Source: Hyphomicrobiales bacterium (GTDB lineage Bacteria > Pseudomonadota > Alphaproteobacteria > Rhizobiales > Ancalomicrobiaceae). From it: a stretch of 64,000 nt of DNA. Under the pieces are notes generated by a model that did no database searches, was not told the origin of the DNA, and was given only the letters and a program-made list of their open reading frames with translations. Below are positions 18,679 through 26,813 of this stretch, one piece after another. Position numbers and translations under genes: made by a program. The stretch is from contig JAJTBO010000010.1 of assembly GCA_021286855.1 (NCBI GenBank), positions 51,028 to 115,027 on the forward strand, in the 5' to 3' direction. Position 1 is the stretch's first letter, and every line of letters begins with the position of its first letter.

Positions 18679-19638
18679 ATGCTCGCACGCGACATCATGA
18701 CCAAGACCGTGGTGACGGTGCCGCCGAAGGCGACGCTGGCGGAGGTGGCCAAGGCGCTGCTCGACGCCCGCGTCAGCGCGGTGCCGGTGGTCGACCCGAC
18801 CGGCCGACCGGTCGGCGTGGTCAGCGAATGGGACCTGATCGGCCAACACGCGCCCGAGCGTGTCCTCAGACGCGATCATTGGCTGGCGCGGCTCGCCGAA
18901 GGTCAGCCGCTGTCGGCCGAATATGTCGAGGTGGTCCAGCCGAACGCCCGCATGGCGGAAGAGATCATGACGACGCCGGCGATCACGATCGACGACGACG
19001 CCGACATGGCGACGATCGCCGGGGTGTTGTCGGTGCGCAAGGTGAAGCGGGTGTTCGTGGTGAAGGACGAGCGGCTGGTCGGCGTCGTCTCGCGCGCCGA
19101 TCTCGCCCGCGCCCTGATCGTGCGCGACGCGCCGACCCCGGCGCGCGCGCCGCTCGAGGACGTCCCGCCGCCCCCGCCGCCGGTCGCCGCGGCCCCCGCG
19201 CCGATCGAGGCGGGCGTGAACGCAGCCACCTTCCGCCGTCTGGTCGAGGCGCACGAGGACGCCAAGCGACAGGCGCGCGAACTCGAGCATCAGGCCCACG
19301 AAAGGGCGCGCCTCGCGCTCGTGAAGAAGCTCGCCGGAGAACACATGAACGACCGCGCCTGGCACGACCTGCTCGAGCGGGCGCACGCGGCGGCCGAACG
19401 CGGCGAGAAGGACTTCCTCCTCCTCCGCTTCCCTTCGGCGCTGTGCTCGGACGGCGGGCGGATGATCAACGCGCCCGATCCGAACTGGCCGACGACGCTG
19501 CGCGGTCCGGCGGCGGACGTCTACGAGCATTGGCGCGACGAATTGAAGCCGGCCGGCTTCGGCCTCGTCGCCCGCATTCTCGAGTTCCCCGGCGGCTATC
19601 CCGGCGACGCCGGTCTGACGCTGACCTGGGGAGCGTGA
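18679..19638 (+). CDS. CBS-pair protein with a C-terminal domain of unknown function
   Basis: This is a 319-residue soluble protein. Residues 1-60 and 90-145 are two CBS motifs (MLARDIMTKTVVTVPPKATL, AEEIMTTPAITIDDDADMAT) forming a Bateman module that usually senses adenine nucleotides. A proline-rich linker (about 152-172) leads to a charged helical region (QARELEHQAHERARLALVKK) and a compact C-terminal block (about 215-319) with KDFLLLRFPSALCSDGGRMI and FEFPGG-like ARILEFPGGYPGDAGL. I do not recognise that block. CGGAGG precedes the ATG. It runs against the nusB/thiL strand and probably has its own promoter in the 185-base divergent gap with thiL. It is likely a nucleotide-sensing regulator; its partner is unknown. 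Confidence 0.85.
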   Translation: MLARDIMTKTVVTVPPKATLAEVAKALLDARVSAVPVVDPTGRPVGVVSEWDLIGQHAPERVLRRDHWLARLAEGQPLSAEYVEVVQPNARMAEEIMTTPAITIDDDADMATIAGVLSVRKVKRVFVVKDERLVGVVSRADLARALIVRDAPTPARAPLEDVPPPPPPVAAAPAPIEAGVNAATFRRLVEAHEDAKRQARELEHQAHERARLALVKKLAGEHMNDRAWHDLLERAHAAAERGEKDFLLLRFPSALCSDGGRMINAPDPNWPTTLRGPAADVYEHWRDELKPAGFGLVARILEFPGGYPGDAGLTLTWGA

Positions 19639-19642
19639 GGGC

Positions 19643-20137
19643 TCAGCCCTCGAACTCCTGAGGGCGGACCTCGCGGGCCAACTTGTCGAGCACCGCGTTG
19701 ACGATGCGCGGCTCGTCCTCGACGAAGAAGGCGCGGGCGACGTCGAGATATTCGGCGATCACCACCTTGGCGGGGACGTCGCGGCGGCGCATCAGCTCGA
19801 ACAGGCCGGCGCGCAGGATCTCGCGCAGCGTCACGTCGATGCGCTTCAGCGGCCAGTCCTCGACCAGGGTCTGATGGATCTTCGGGTCGATGGTCCGCTG
19901 CTCGGCGACGACGCCGGAGACGATGTCGCGGAAGAAGACGGCGTCGGCCTCGCGATATTCGTCGCCGTCGAGCTCCTGGCCGAGCCGGAACATCTCGAAC
20001 TCGGCGAGGACGTCGGCGATCTCGCCGCCGCCGATCTCCATCTGATAGAGCGCCTGGACGGCGGCGAGGCGGGCGGCGCCGCGCTTGTTGGCGGGGCGAA
20101 CCGCGCGGGGAGCGGCGGCGGGGCGTTCGTCGGTCAT
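19643..20137 (-). CDS. nusB: Transcription antitermination factor NusB
   Basis: This 164-residue RNA-binding helical protein works with NusE/S10 in rRNA antitermination. Blocks: [20 protein letters not shown] near the N-terminus, [40 protein letters not shown] and [20 protein letters not shown], then [14 protein letters not shown] give the ATG beginning [10 protein letters not shown]; a GTG two codons upstream overlaps the ribH stop as GTGA and is an equally possible start. It is the last gene of nrdR-ribD-ribE-ribH-nusB on this strand. A convergent CBS gene ends four bases away. Confidence 0.94.
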   Translation of the reverse strand: MTDERPAAAPRAVRPANKRGAARLAAVQALYQMEIGGGEIADVLAEFEMFRLGQELDGDEYREADAVFFRDIVSGVVAEQRTIDPKIHQTLVEDWPLKRIDVTLREILRAGLFELMRRRDVPAKVVIAEYLDVARAFFVEDEPRIVNAVLDKLAREVRPQEFEG

Positions 20138-20139
20138 TC

Positions 20140-20628
20140 TCACAGTCCGAACTTGCGGGAGAGCGCGATCATGGCGAGGGCGGCGGCGGCGGCCGAACCG
20201 CCCTTGTCGAGACGCTTCGGATCGGCGCGCTCCCAGGCCTGCTCGTCGTTCTCGACGGTGAGCAGGCCGTTGCCGAGCGCCAACCGGCGCGCGACGGCGA
20301 GATCCATCAGGGCGCGGTTCGATTCGCCGGCCACCACATCGTAGTGCCCCGTCGCGCCGCGGATGACGCAGCCGAGCACGACGTAACCATCGAAACGACG
20401 GCCGCGCTTCTCCTCCGAGGCCAGCGCGAAGGCGATCGCGGCCGGGATCTCGAGGGCGCCGGGAACCGTCACGGTCTCATGGACGACGTTCGCGCGATCG
20501 AGCACGGCGGTCGCGCCGTCGCGCAGGGCGGCGGCGAGCGCCGGTTCGAAACCGCCCTCGACGATCAGCACCGAAGCGCCGGCGACGTCGGCGGGATCGA
20601 AGGGGGCGTGGTAGCTCTGGGTGGCCAT
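20140..20628 (-). CDS. ribH: 6,7-dimethyl-8-ribityllumazine synthase
   Basis: This 162-residue enzyme makes the lumazine precursor of riboflavin. [35 protein letters not shown] and [20 protein letters not shown] (with the catalytic His in TGHYD) are family signatures, and the C-terminal [10 protein letters not shown] helix is conserved. Its size suits the standard icosahedral or decameric enzyme. It lies between ribE and nusB. A long inverted repeat sits in the 250-base gap to ribE, so expression may not be simply continuous with ribD-ribE. No FMN riboswitch was recognised upstream. Confidence 0.96.
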   Translation of the reverse strand: MATQSYHAPFDPADVAGASVLIVEGGFEPALAAALRDGATAVLDRANVVHETVTVPGALEIPAAIAFALASEEKRGRRFDGYVVLGCVIRGATGHYDVVAGESNRALMDLAVARRLALGNGLLTVENDEQAWERADPKRLDKGGSAAAAALAMIALSRKFGL

Positions 20629-20721
20629 GGCGGGCGGAGATCCTCTGTCGAGCCGGGATCAATGATCCAGGCGCGCCGGATTGTCCAGCGTTCGCGGGGA
20701 GAATCGGGCGATCCGGCCGCC

Positions 20722-20882
20722 CTCTCCTTCTCCCCTCGCGGGAGAAGGTGGCCGAAGGCCGGATGAGGGGGCGGCCTTTCGGCGTGGTTCGCCGTTCATG
20801 GCTCTCGCCGAAGAGCCGCTTCGCGGCCCCCTCATCCGCCCCTTCGGGGCACCTTCTCCCGCGAGGGGAGAAGGAAGAGGGG
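20722..20882. repeat. Long imperfect inverted repeat (rhizobial dispersed-palindrome type) between ribE and ribH
   Basis: Two arms of about 52-56 bases (20722-20775 and 20826-20882) are near-perfect reverse complements of each other. Each contains its own hairpin, CTTCTCCCCTCGCGGGAGAAG. The 50 bases between the arms are unrelated. The shape and sequence resemble dispersed palindromic repeats of rhizobia (RIME-like). It fills the gap between two riboflavin genes and would form a strong stem in the transcript. Confidence 0.82.
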
Positions 20883-21497
20883 TCACCCCTGCGCTTCGGC
20901 CTCCCGGAGCCGCGCGACGTAGCGGGCCATCAGGTCGATCTCGAAGTCGACGCGGTCGCCGGCCTTCTTCTCGCCCCAGGTCGTCACCTCGAGGGTGTGC
21001 GGGATGATCTGGACGGTGAAGGTGTCGCCCTCGACGAGGTTGACCGTCAGCGAGGTGCCGTCGAGCGCCACCGAACCCTTCGGCGCGACGAACCTGGCGA
21101 AGTCGTGCGGTACGCGGAAGGTGAAGACGGCCATGTCGCCCTCCTCGACCCGACTGTCGATCGAGGCGATGGCGTCGACGTGACCGGTGACGAGGTGGCC
21201 GCCCATCTCGTCGCCGAGCTTCAGCGAGCGCTCGAGGTTGACCTTCGAGCCGACGGTCCACTCGCCCATGGTCGTGCAGCGCAGCGTCTCCGGGCTCGCC
21301 TCGACGTCGTGGAAGGTGCGGCCGTCGGGAAGACGGCCCATCTCGACGACGGTCAGGCAGCAGCCCATGTGGGCGATCGACGCGCCCATGTCGATGCTCT
21401 CGAGGGCGTAGGACGAGGCGACGCGCAGGCGGACGCCGACTTCGCGGGTCTCGATGGCGACGATCTCGCCGACGGCGGTGACGATCCCGGTGAACAT
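20883..21497 (-). CDS. ribE: Riboflavin synthase alpha chain
   Basis: This 204-residue enzyme dismutates two lumazine molecules to riboflavin. It has two lumazine-binding barrels: residues about 1-95 (MFTGIVTAVGEIVAIETREV, the invariant start) and about 96-195 (LKLGDEMGGHLVTGHVDAIA, with VALDGTSLTVN). The C-terminus extends a short trimerising helix (DLMARYVARLREAEAQ). It is separated from ribD by only 18 bases, so the two are probably cotranscribed. The stop is right beside the right arm of the inverted repeat. Confidence 0.96.
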   Translation of the reverse strand: MFTGIVTAVGEIVAIETREVGVRLRVASSYALESIDMGASIAHMGCCLTVVEMGRLPDGRTFHDVEASPETLRCTTMGEWTVGSKVNLERSLKLGDEMGGHLVTGHVDAIASIDSRVEEGDMAVFTFRVPHDFARFVAPKGSVALDGTSLTVNLVEGDTFTVQIIPHTLEVTTWGEKKAGDRVDFEIDLMARYVARLREAEAQG

Positions 21498-21515
21498 GGT
21501 GGAACTCCTCGTGGA

Positions 21516-22640
21516 TCAGCTCTGTGAACGATGGAGGCGGACGAGCCGGTCGGGGCCGACGGCTCGGCGCTCGACGGGCAGGAAGGACGAGCCGGGGGCG
21601 ACCGCGCGTTCGACGATCGCCGGCAGATCGACGCCGCCGTCGCCGACGACGACGTCGCTCTCGAAGAGGGCGATCTCGTCGACGAGATCGGCGGCGAGGA
21701 AGGCGGCGGCGACGGCCGCGCCGCCTTCGACCAGAACGCTGGTGACGCCGTCGGCGGCGAGGGCGGCGAGGGCGGCGGCGGGATCGATGCGGCCGTCGCG
21801 CCCGTGCGGGACCGGCCGGATCTCGACGCCGAGGGCGGCGAGCGCGCGGCGGCGGTCGTCCGGCGCACGGTCGGCGACGATCAGGCGGACCGGCACGTCG
21901 GCGGCGGTCGCCGCGAGGCGGCTCGTCCCCGGCAGGCGCGCCGCATCGTCGAGGACGACGCGGATCGGCGACAGCGCCGACGCGCCGGGCAGACGCACGG
22001 TCAGGTCGGGATCGTCGACGAGCGCGGTGCCGACGCCGATCAGGATGGCGTCGGCCTCGATCCGCATCGTCTGGACGAGGGCGCGGGCGGCCGGCCCGGT
22101 GATCGGCAGTTTGGCGGCGTCGCGCCGGCCGATGCGACGATCGGCGGAGACGGCGAGTTTCAGGAGCACGTGGGGACGCCCGAGTGTCACCCGGGCGAGA
22201 TGACCGGCGAGGCCGTCGCGGGCCTCTGCGGCGCAGACGCCGGTCACCACCTCGATCCCGGCCTCGCGCAGGCGGGCGAAGCCGCGGCCGGCGACGCGCG
22301 GATCGGGATCGTCGAGGGCGCAGACGACGCGGGCGATCCCGGCTTCGACGATGGCGTCGGCGCAGGGCGGCGTCTTGCCGTGGTGGGAACAGGGTTCGAG
22401 CGTCACGTAGAGCGTCGCGCCGCGCGCCGCAGGCCCTGCTTGCCGCAGCGCCTGCGGCTCGGCATGCGGGCGGCCGCCGGGCGCGGTGACGCCGCGACCC
22501 AGCACGCGGGAGCCTTCCGGAGCGGTCGCGACGACGATCGCGCCGACGCTCGGATTGGGAGCAGTGAGGCCGAGGCCGCGACGGGCGAGGCGGATCGCCG
22601 CGCCCATGAAGCGTTCGTCGAGGGCGCTCGGCCTGGTCAC
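21516..22640 (-). CDS. ribD: Bifunctional riboflavin deaminase-reductase
   Basis: This 374-residue protein carries two activities on the riboflavin pathway. Residues 1-150 are the zinc pyrimidine deaminase ([11 protein letters not shown] and [15 protein letters not shown], the three zinc ligands). Residues about 155-365 are the NADPH reductase ([47 protein letters not shown]). The start is GTG, overlapping the nrdR stop as GTGA, and homologues begin at DERFM just after it. Translation is therefore probably coupled to nrdR. Confidence 0.96.
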   Translation of the reverse strand: MTRPSALDERFMGAAIRLARRGLGLTAPNPSVGAIVVATAPEGSRVLGRGVTAPGGRPHAEPQALRQAGPAARGATLYVTLEPCSHHGKTPPCADAIVEAGIARVVCALDDPDPRVAGRGFARLREAGIEVVTGVCAAEARDGLAGHLARVTLGRPHVLLKLAVSADRRIGRRDAAKLPITGPAARALVQTMRIEADAILIGVGTALVDDPDLTVRLPGASALSPIRVVLDDAARLPGTSRLAATAADVPVRLIVADRAPDDRRRALAALGVEIRPVPHGRDGRIDPAAALAALAADGVTSVLVEGGAAVAAAFLAADLVDEIALFESDVVVGDGGVDLPAIVERAVAPGSSFLPVERRAVGPDRLVRLHRSQS

Positions 22641-23104
22641 CTGATCGGGCTCTCGACGGCGGAGAGCTCGCCGAGCAGATCTTCGAAGTCCTTGGCCTCA
22701 CGGAAATTGCGATAGACCGAGGCGAAGCGGACATAGGCGACGTCGTCGAGGCCCTTCAGGCCCTCCATGATCAGTTCGCCGATCTGTTCGGAGTTGACCT
22801 CCGGTTCGCCGAGGCTCTCGAGCTGGCGGACGATGCCGGTGACCATGCGCTCGATGCGCTCGGGATCGACCGGCCGCTTGCGGCAGGCGATCTGGACCGA
22901 ACGCATCAGTTTGTCGCGGTCGAAGGGCACCCGGCGGCCGGAGCGCTTGAGCACGGTCAGCTCGCGCAACTGGACGCGTTCGAAGGTGGTGAAGCGCCCG
23001 CCGCAGGCCGAGCAGATGCGGCGGCGGCGGATGGCGGCGCCGTCCTCGGTCGGACGGCTGTCCTTCACCTGGGTGTCGTCGTTGCCGCAATAGGGACAGC
23101 GCAT
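22637..23104 (-). CDS. nrdR: Transcriptional repressor NrdR
   Basis: This 155-residue nucleotide-sensing repressor acts on ribonucleotide reductase genes. The N-terminal zinc ribbon has [16 protein letters not shown] and [15 protein letters not shown] (four Cys). The ATP-cone follows at about 49-140 ([40 protein letters not shown]). It heads the nrdR-ribD-ribE-ribH-nusB series. A divergent 204-base gap to the 5'-nucleotidase gene holds a 12-bp palindrome (TGACGATCGTCA, 23253-23264). Confidence 0.97.
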   Translation of the reverse strand: MRCPYCGNDDTQVKDSRPTEDGAAIRRRRICSACGGRFTTFERVQLRELTVLKRSGRRVPFDRDKLMRSVQIACRKRPVDPERIERMVTGIVRQLESLGEPEVNSEQIGELIMEGLKGLDDVAYVRFASVYRNFREAKDFEDLLGELSAVESPIR

Positions 23105-23308
23105 GGTCGTCTCCCGCCGCCGGCGCCCGACGCGCGCGGCCTCAGCCCGTGCGTTTCTACACGATCCGCAGGGGCGGTGGCGAGAGGTGGGAAAGCCGCC
23201 CTCCCCCGCTTCCTGCCCATTGACCGGAGAGCGACGCGGATGAATTCTTCATGACGATCGTCACGGGGACGATCGCCGTTCGGCTCCCTCTCCCCGCATC
23301 GGTTGGTC

Positions 23309-24976
23309 ATGAAGATTTCGACGTCTCTCGTTCTCGGCGGTTTCGCCGCGGCTCTCGCCTCATCGACGGCGGCGCTCGCCGCCGACGTCGCCCCGCTCGA
23401 AGTCAAGCTCCTGGCGATCAACGACTTCCACGGCAATCTGAAGTCGCCGGGCGGCATCAAGATCAAGGATCCGGCCGATCCGTCGAAGACCGTGTCGATC
23501 CCGGCCGGCGGCTCGGAGGCGATGGCGACGCTCGTCAAGCAGAAGCGGACGGAGGCCAAGAACTCGGTGTTCGTCGCCGCCGGCGATCTCGTCGGGGCCT
23601 CGCCTCTCCTGTCGGCGCTCTTCGCCGACGAGCCGACGATCGAGTCGCTGTCGCTGATGGGGCTCGAGGTCTCGGCGGTCGGCAACCACGAGTTCGACAA
23701 GGGCGTCGACGAGCTGCTGCGCAAGCAGAACGGCGGTTGCTCGTCCGACAAGGCCTGTCTGGCGCTGCATCCCTTCACGGGGGCGAAGTTCCACTATCTC
23801 GCCGCCTCGACCACGTACAAGGACAGCGGCAAGACGATCTTCCCGGCTTATGAGATCAAGACCTTCGAGGACATTCCGATCGCCTTCGTCGGTCTGGCGC
23901 TGAAGGGCACGCCGGACATCGTGCTGCCGTCGGGCGTCGCCGGCGTCGAGTTCCACGACGAGGCCGCGACGGTCAACGCGCTCCTGCCGGAGCTGAAGGC
24001 CAAGGGCGTCGAGGCGGTCGTCGTGCTGATCCACGAGGGCGGCTTCCCGACCGGCGACTACGACGAATGCCCCGGCATCTCCGGGCCGATCGTCGACATC
24101 GTCAAGAAGCTCGATCCGGCGGTGAAGGTCGTGATCTCCGGCCACACCCACAAGGCCTACAACTGCGCCCTCGACGGCAAACTCGTCACCTCCGGCGACA
24201 AGTTCGGCACGATCGTCACCGACATCGATCTGAAGATCGACCGCGCGTCGAAGCAGATCGTCGAGGCGAAGGCGCACAACGTCATCGTGCGCACCGACGC
24301 CTACGCCAAGGACGCGGAGCAGACGGCGCTGATCTCGGCCTACGAGAAGGTCGCCGGACCGTTGATCGAGCGGCCGGTCGGCAAGATCGCGGCGGATCTG
24401 ACCCGCGCCGAGAGCCCGGCCGGCGAGATGGCGCTCGGCGACGTGATCGCCGACGCCCAACTCGCCGCCACCACCGCCGCCGACAAAGGCGCGGCGGTGA
24501 TCGCAGTGACCAACCCGGGCGGCATCCGCACCGATCTGCCGAAGAAGCGGGAGGACGGCACGGTCACCTATGGCGAGATCTTCGCCTCCCAGCCCTTCGG
24601 CAACAACCTCGTCACGGTGACGCTGACCGGCGAACAACTCGATCTGATGCTCGAGCAGCAGTGGATCGACCAGCCGAAACCGCGCATCCTGCAGGTCTCG
24701 AAGTCCTTCACCTATACGTGGGACGAGAAGAAGCCGGTCGGCGAACGGGTCGACATCGCCTCGATCAAGGTCGACGGCAAGCCGATCGATCCGAAGGGCG
24801 AATATCGGATCACCGTCAACAACTTCCTCGCCGACGGCGGCGACGGCTTCAAGGTGTTCCGAAAAGCGCGGAACCCGCTGCCGGGCATCTTCGACGTCGA
24901 CGCGCTGGAGGCCTATCTGGGCAGCGCCGGGACGGTCGTGGTTCCGGCCGGGGGGCGGATCGTCAAGGCGCCGTGA
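23309..24976 (+). CDS. Periplasmic 5'-nucleotidase (UshA-like metallophosphatase)
   Basis: This 555-residue exported enzyme has a signal peptide at residues 1-26 (SLVLGGFAAALASSTAALAA). The metallophosphatase domain (about 30-300) has both metal clusters: LLAINDFHGNL, VGNHEFDKG and VISGHTHKAYNC. The C-terminal 5'-nucleotidase domain (about 350-520) has VTNPGGIRTDLP, FASQPFGNNLVTVTLTGEQL and NNFLADGGDGF, the substrate-stacking region. It should dephosphorylate nucleotides in the periplasm for phosphate or nucleoside salvage. It interrupts the minus-strand run between glyA and nrdR and is closed by a hairpin shared with glyA. I start at the ATG just before the signal peptide; an upstream TTG is weaker. 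Confidence 0.93.
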   Translation: MKISTSLVLGGFAAALASSTAALAADVAPLEVKLLAINDFHGNLKSPGGIKIKDPADPSKTVSIPAGGSEAMATLVKQKRTEAKNSVFVAAGDLVGASPLLSALFADEPTIESLSLMGLEVSAVGNHEFDKGVDELLRKQNGGCSSDKACLALHPFTGAKFHYLAASTTYKDSGKTIFPAYEIKTFEDIPIAFVGLALKGTPDIVLPSGVAGVEFHDEAATVNALLPELKAKGVEAVVVLIHEGGFPTGDYDECPGISGPIVDIVKKLDPAVKVVISGHTHKAYNCALDGKLVTSGDKFGTIVTDIDLKIDRASKQIVEAKAHNVIVRTDAYAKDAEQTALISAYEKVAGPLIERPVGKIAADLTRAESPAGEMALGDVIADAQLAATTAADKGAAVIAVTNPGGIRTDLPKKREDGTVTYGEIFASQPFGNNLVTVTLTGEQLDLMLEQQWIDQPKPRILQVSKSFTYTWDEKKPVGERVDIASIKVDGKPIDPKGEYRITVNNFLADGGDGFKVFRKARNPLPGIFDVDALEAYLGSAGTVVVPAGGRIVKAP

Positions 24977-24994
24977 GGAACTCGCTCGCGCCAA

Positions 24995-25034
24995 ACAAAA
25001 AGGGGTCGCGGATCGTTCCGCGGCCCCTTTTCTT
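24995..25034. terminator. Bidirectional intrinsic terminator
   Basis: AAAAAGGGG-CGCGGA and its complement form a GC-rich stem flanked by A5 and T4. It lies between the convergent stops of the 5'-nucleotidase gene and glyA, so it can end both transcripts. Confidence 0.85.
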
Positions 25035-25052
25035 CGTTCGCTCGTCGTCTGC

Positions 25053-26348
25053 TCAGCCGTAGATCGGGAAGCGGCGGCACAGCGCGGTCGCCTGCTCCTT
25101 GATCCGGGCCTCGACCTGGCCGTCGCCGTCCGGGCCGTTCTTCATGATGCCGTTGACGACCTCGCCGATCATCAGGCCGATCTCGCGGAACTCGGCCTCG
25201 CCGAAGCCGCGCGTCGTGCCGGCCGGCGAGCCGAGGCGGACGCCGGAGGTGACCATCGGCTTCTCCGGATCGAAGGGGATGCCGTTCTTGTTGCAGGTGA
25301 TGTGGGCGCGCTTCAGCGCCTTCTCGGTCACGTTGCCGGTCGCCTTCTTAGGACGCAGATCGACCAGCATCAGATGGGTGTCGGTGCCGCCGGAGACGAG
25401 GTCGAGGCCCTGCTCGAGCAGCGCCGTCGCCATGGCCTGGGCGTTCTTCACGACCTGATGGGCGTAGACCTTGAACTCGGGGCGCAGCGCCTCGCCGAAG
25501 GCGACGGCCTTGGCCGCGATGACGTGCATCAGCGGGCCGCCCTGGAGGCCGGGGAAGACGGCCGAGTTGATCTTCTTGCCGAGATCGGCGTCGCGCGACA
25601 GGATCATGCCGCCACGCGGGCCCCGGAGGGTCTTGTGAGTGGTGGTGGTCACGACATGGGCGTGGTCGAGCGGGTTCGGATGCGCGCCGCCGGCGACGAG
25701 GCCGGCGAAATGCGCCATGTCGACCATGAAGATCGCGCCGACTTCGTCGGCGATCTCACGGAAGGCCTTGAAGTCGATGCGGCGCGGATAGCCCGAGCCG
25801 CCGGCGATGATCAGCTTCGGCTTGTTCGCCCGGGCGAGATCGCGGACTTCGTCCATGTCGATCAGGTGGGTGTCTGGCGTGACCTTGTAGGGCACCGGCT
25901 TGAACCACTTGCCCGACTGGTTGACCGGCGAGCCATGGGTGAGATGGCCGCCGCAGGCGAGATCGAGGCCCATGAAGGCGTCGCCGGGCTGGAGGAAGGT
26001 GAAGAACACCGCCTGATTGGCCTGCGCGCCGGAATGGGGCTGCACGTTGGCGTATTCGGCGCCGAAGATCGCCTTGGCGCGCTCGATCGCCAGGCTCTCG
26101 GCGACGTCGACCCATTCGCAGCCGCCGTAGTAGCGCTTGCCCGGGTAGCCCTCGGCGTACTTGTTGGTCATCACCGAACCCTGCGCCTCGAGCACCGCCT
26201 TGGAGACGATGTTCTCGGAGGCGATCAGCTCGATCTCGTCCTGCTGGCGGGCGAGTTCGTCGGTGATCGACTTGAAGAGCGCCGGATCGCTCTCGGCGAG
26301 CCCCTGGGTGAAAAACCCGGGGAACAGGGGGGCGGCGGTCGTGGTCAT
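25053..26348 (-). CDS. glyA: Serine hydroxymethyltransferase
   Basis: This 431-residue PLP enzyme interconverts serine and glycine with tetrahydrofolate, the main source of one-carbon units. The PLP lysine is in [16 protein letters not shown]. Other blocks are [51 protein letters not shown] and [22 protein letters not shown] lies just before the chosen ATG ([13 protein letters not shown]); an in-frame GTG two codons upstream is possible. The gene is convergent with the 5'-nucleotidase and divergent from the sulfur enzyme. No glycine riboswitch was recognised in the upstream 465 bases. Confidence 0.97.
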   Translation of the reverse strand: MTTTAAPLFPGFFTQGLAESDPALFKSITDELARQQDEIELIASENIVSKAVLEAQGSVMTNKYAEGYPGKRYYGGCEWVDVAESLAIERAKAIFGAEYANVQPHSGAQANQAVFFTFLQPGDAFMGLDLACGGHLTHGSPVNQSGKWFKPVPYKVTPDTHLIDMDEVRDLARANKPKLIIAGGSGYPRRIDFKAFREIADEVGAIFMVDMAHFAGLVAGGAHPNPLDHAHVVTTTTHKTLRGPRGGMILSRDADLGKKINSAVFPGLQGGPLMHVIAAKAVAFGEALRPEFKVYAHQVVKNAQAMATALLEQGLDLVSGGTDTHLMLVDLRPKKATGNVTEKALKRAHITCNKNGIPFDPEKPMVTSGVRLGSPAGTTRGFGEAEFREIGLMIGEVVNGIMKNGPDGDGQVEARIKEQATALCRRFPIYG

Positions 26349-26813
26349 GGGCACCTCGTCGGGGCTACGCCGGCTCAGCGGCGACAGTCCGCGCCCGATA
26401 TCACGAAACGCGCCTCAGATCTTCCCCCTTTTGCCCGAGACCGCGGCGGAAATCGCACGGCTCCCGCGACGCGGGCGCAAGACGGGCTCTCACCGGCGAA
26501 CGCCGGCGCCGCGGGAGCCCGAAGCGACGTGCATGGGGTCATGCGCAGGACGCGCCGGCCTCGTGGCGAGGGCTGCGCAAACCGCATATCCGCCCACGAC
26601 TTCAAACACAAACATCTGTTCTGAAACGACTTTCCGACAGCACCGAGAGGCGGAGGGCAGATCGCCGGCGACGCGGACGTCATTCCTAAGTATGAATACT
26701 TTCGTACATCTCCGATATCTAATATTTCTCCCTCCGAGCAGAGTGCCGGCCGTCGAGCGTCGCCCGCGGCTCATCCGAGATCCGTTCGAGACGTCTCCGA
26801 ATGGGAGCTCCAG
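26349..26813. promoter_or_regulatory. Divergent intergenic region, glyA / persulfide enzyme
   Basis: No gene is seen in these 465 bases. The right half (26590-26740) is AT-rich and contains the palindrome AGTAT-GA-ATACT at 26689-26700, about 115 bases before the persulfide enzyme start, which could be an operator. The left half is G+C-rich with a GCCGGCG hairpin and presumably holds the glyA promoter. Confidence 0.45.

Noticed and set aside
20629..20882. FMN riboswitch before ribH
   Set aside because: The interval is explained by the inverted repeat; none of the conserved RFN-element blocks is recognised.
23253..23264. Pho box for the 5'-nucleotidase
   Set aside because: The site is a palindrome TGACGATCGTCA rather than direct repeats of a Pho-box type.
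26349..26813. Glycine riboswitch before glyA
   Set aside because: No tandem aptamer pattern was seen in the leader on the minus strand.
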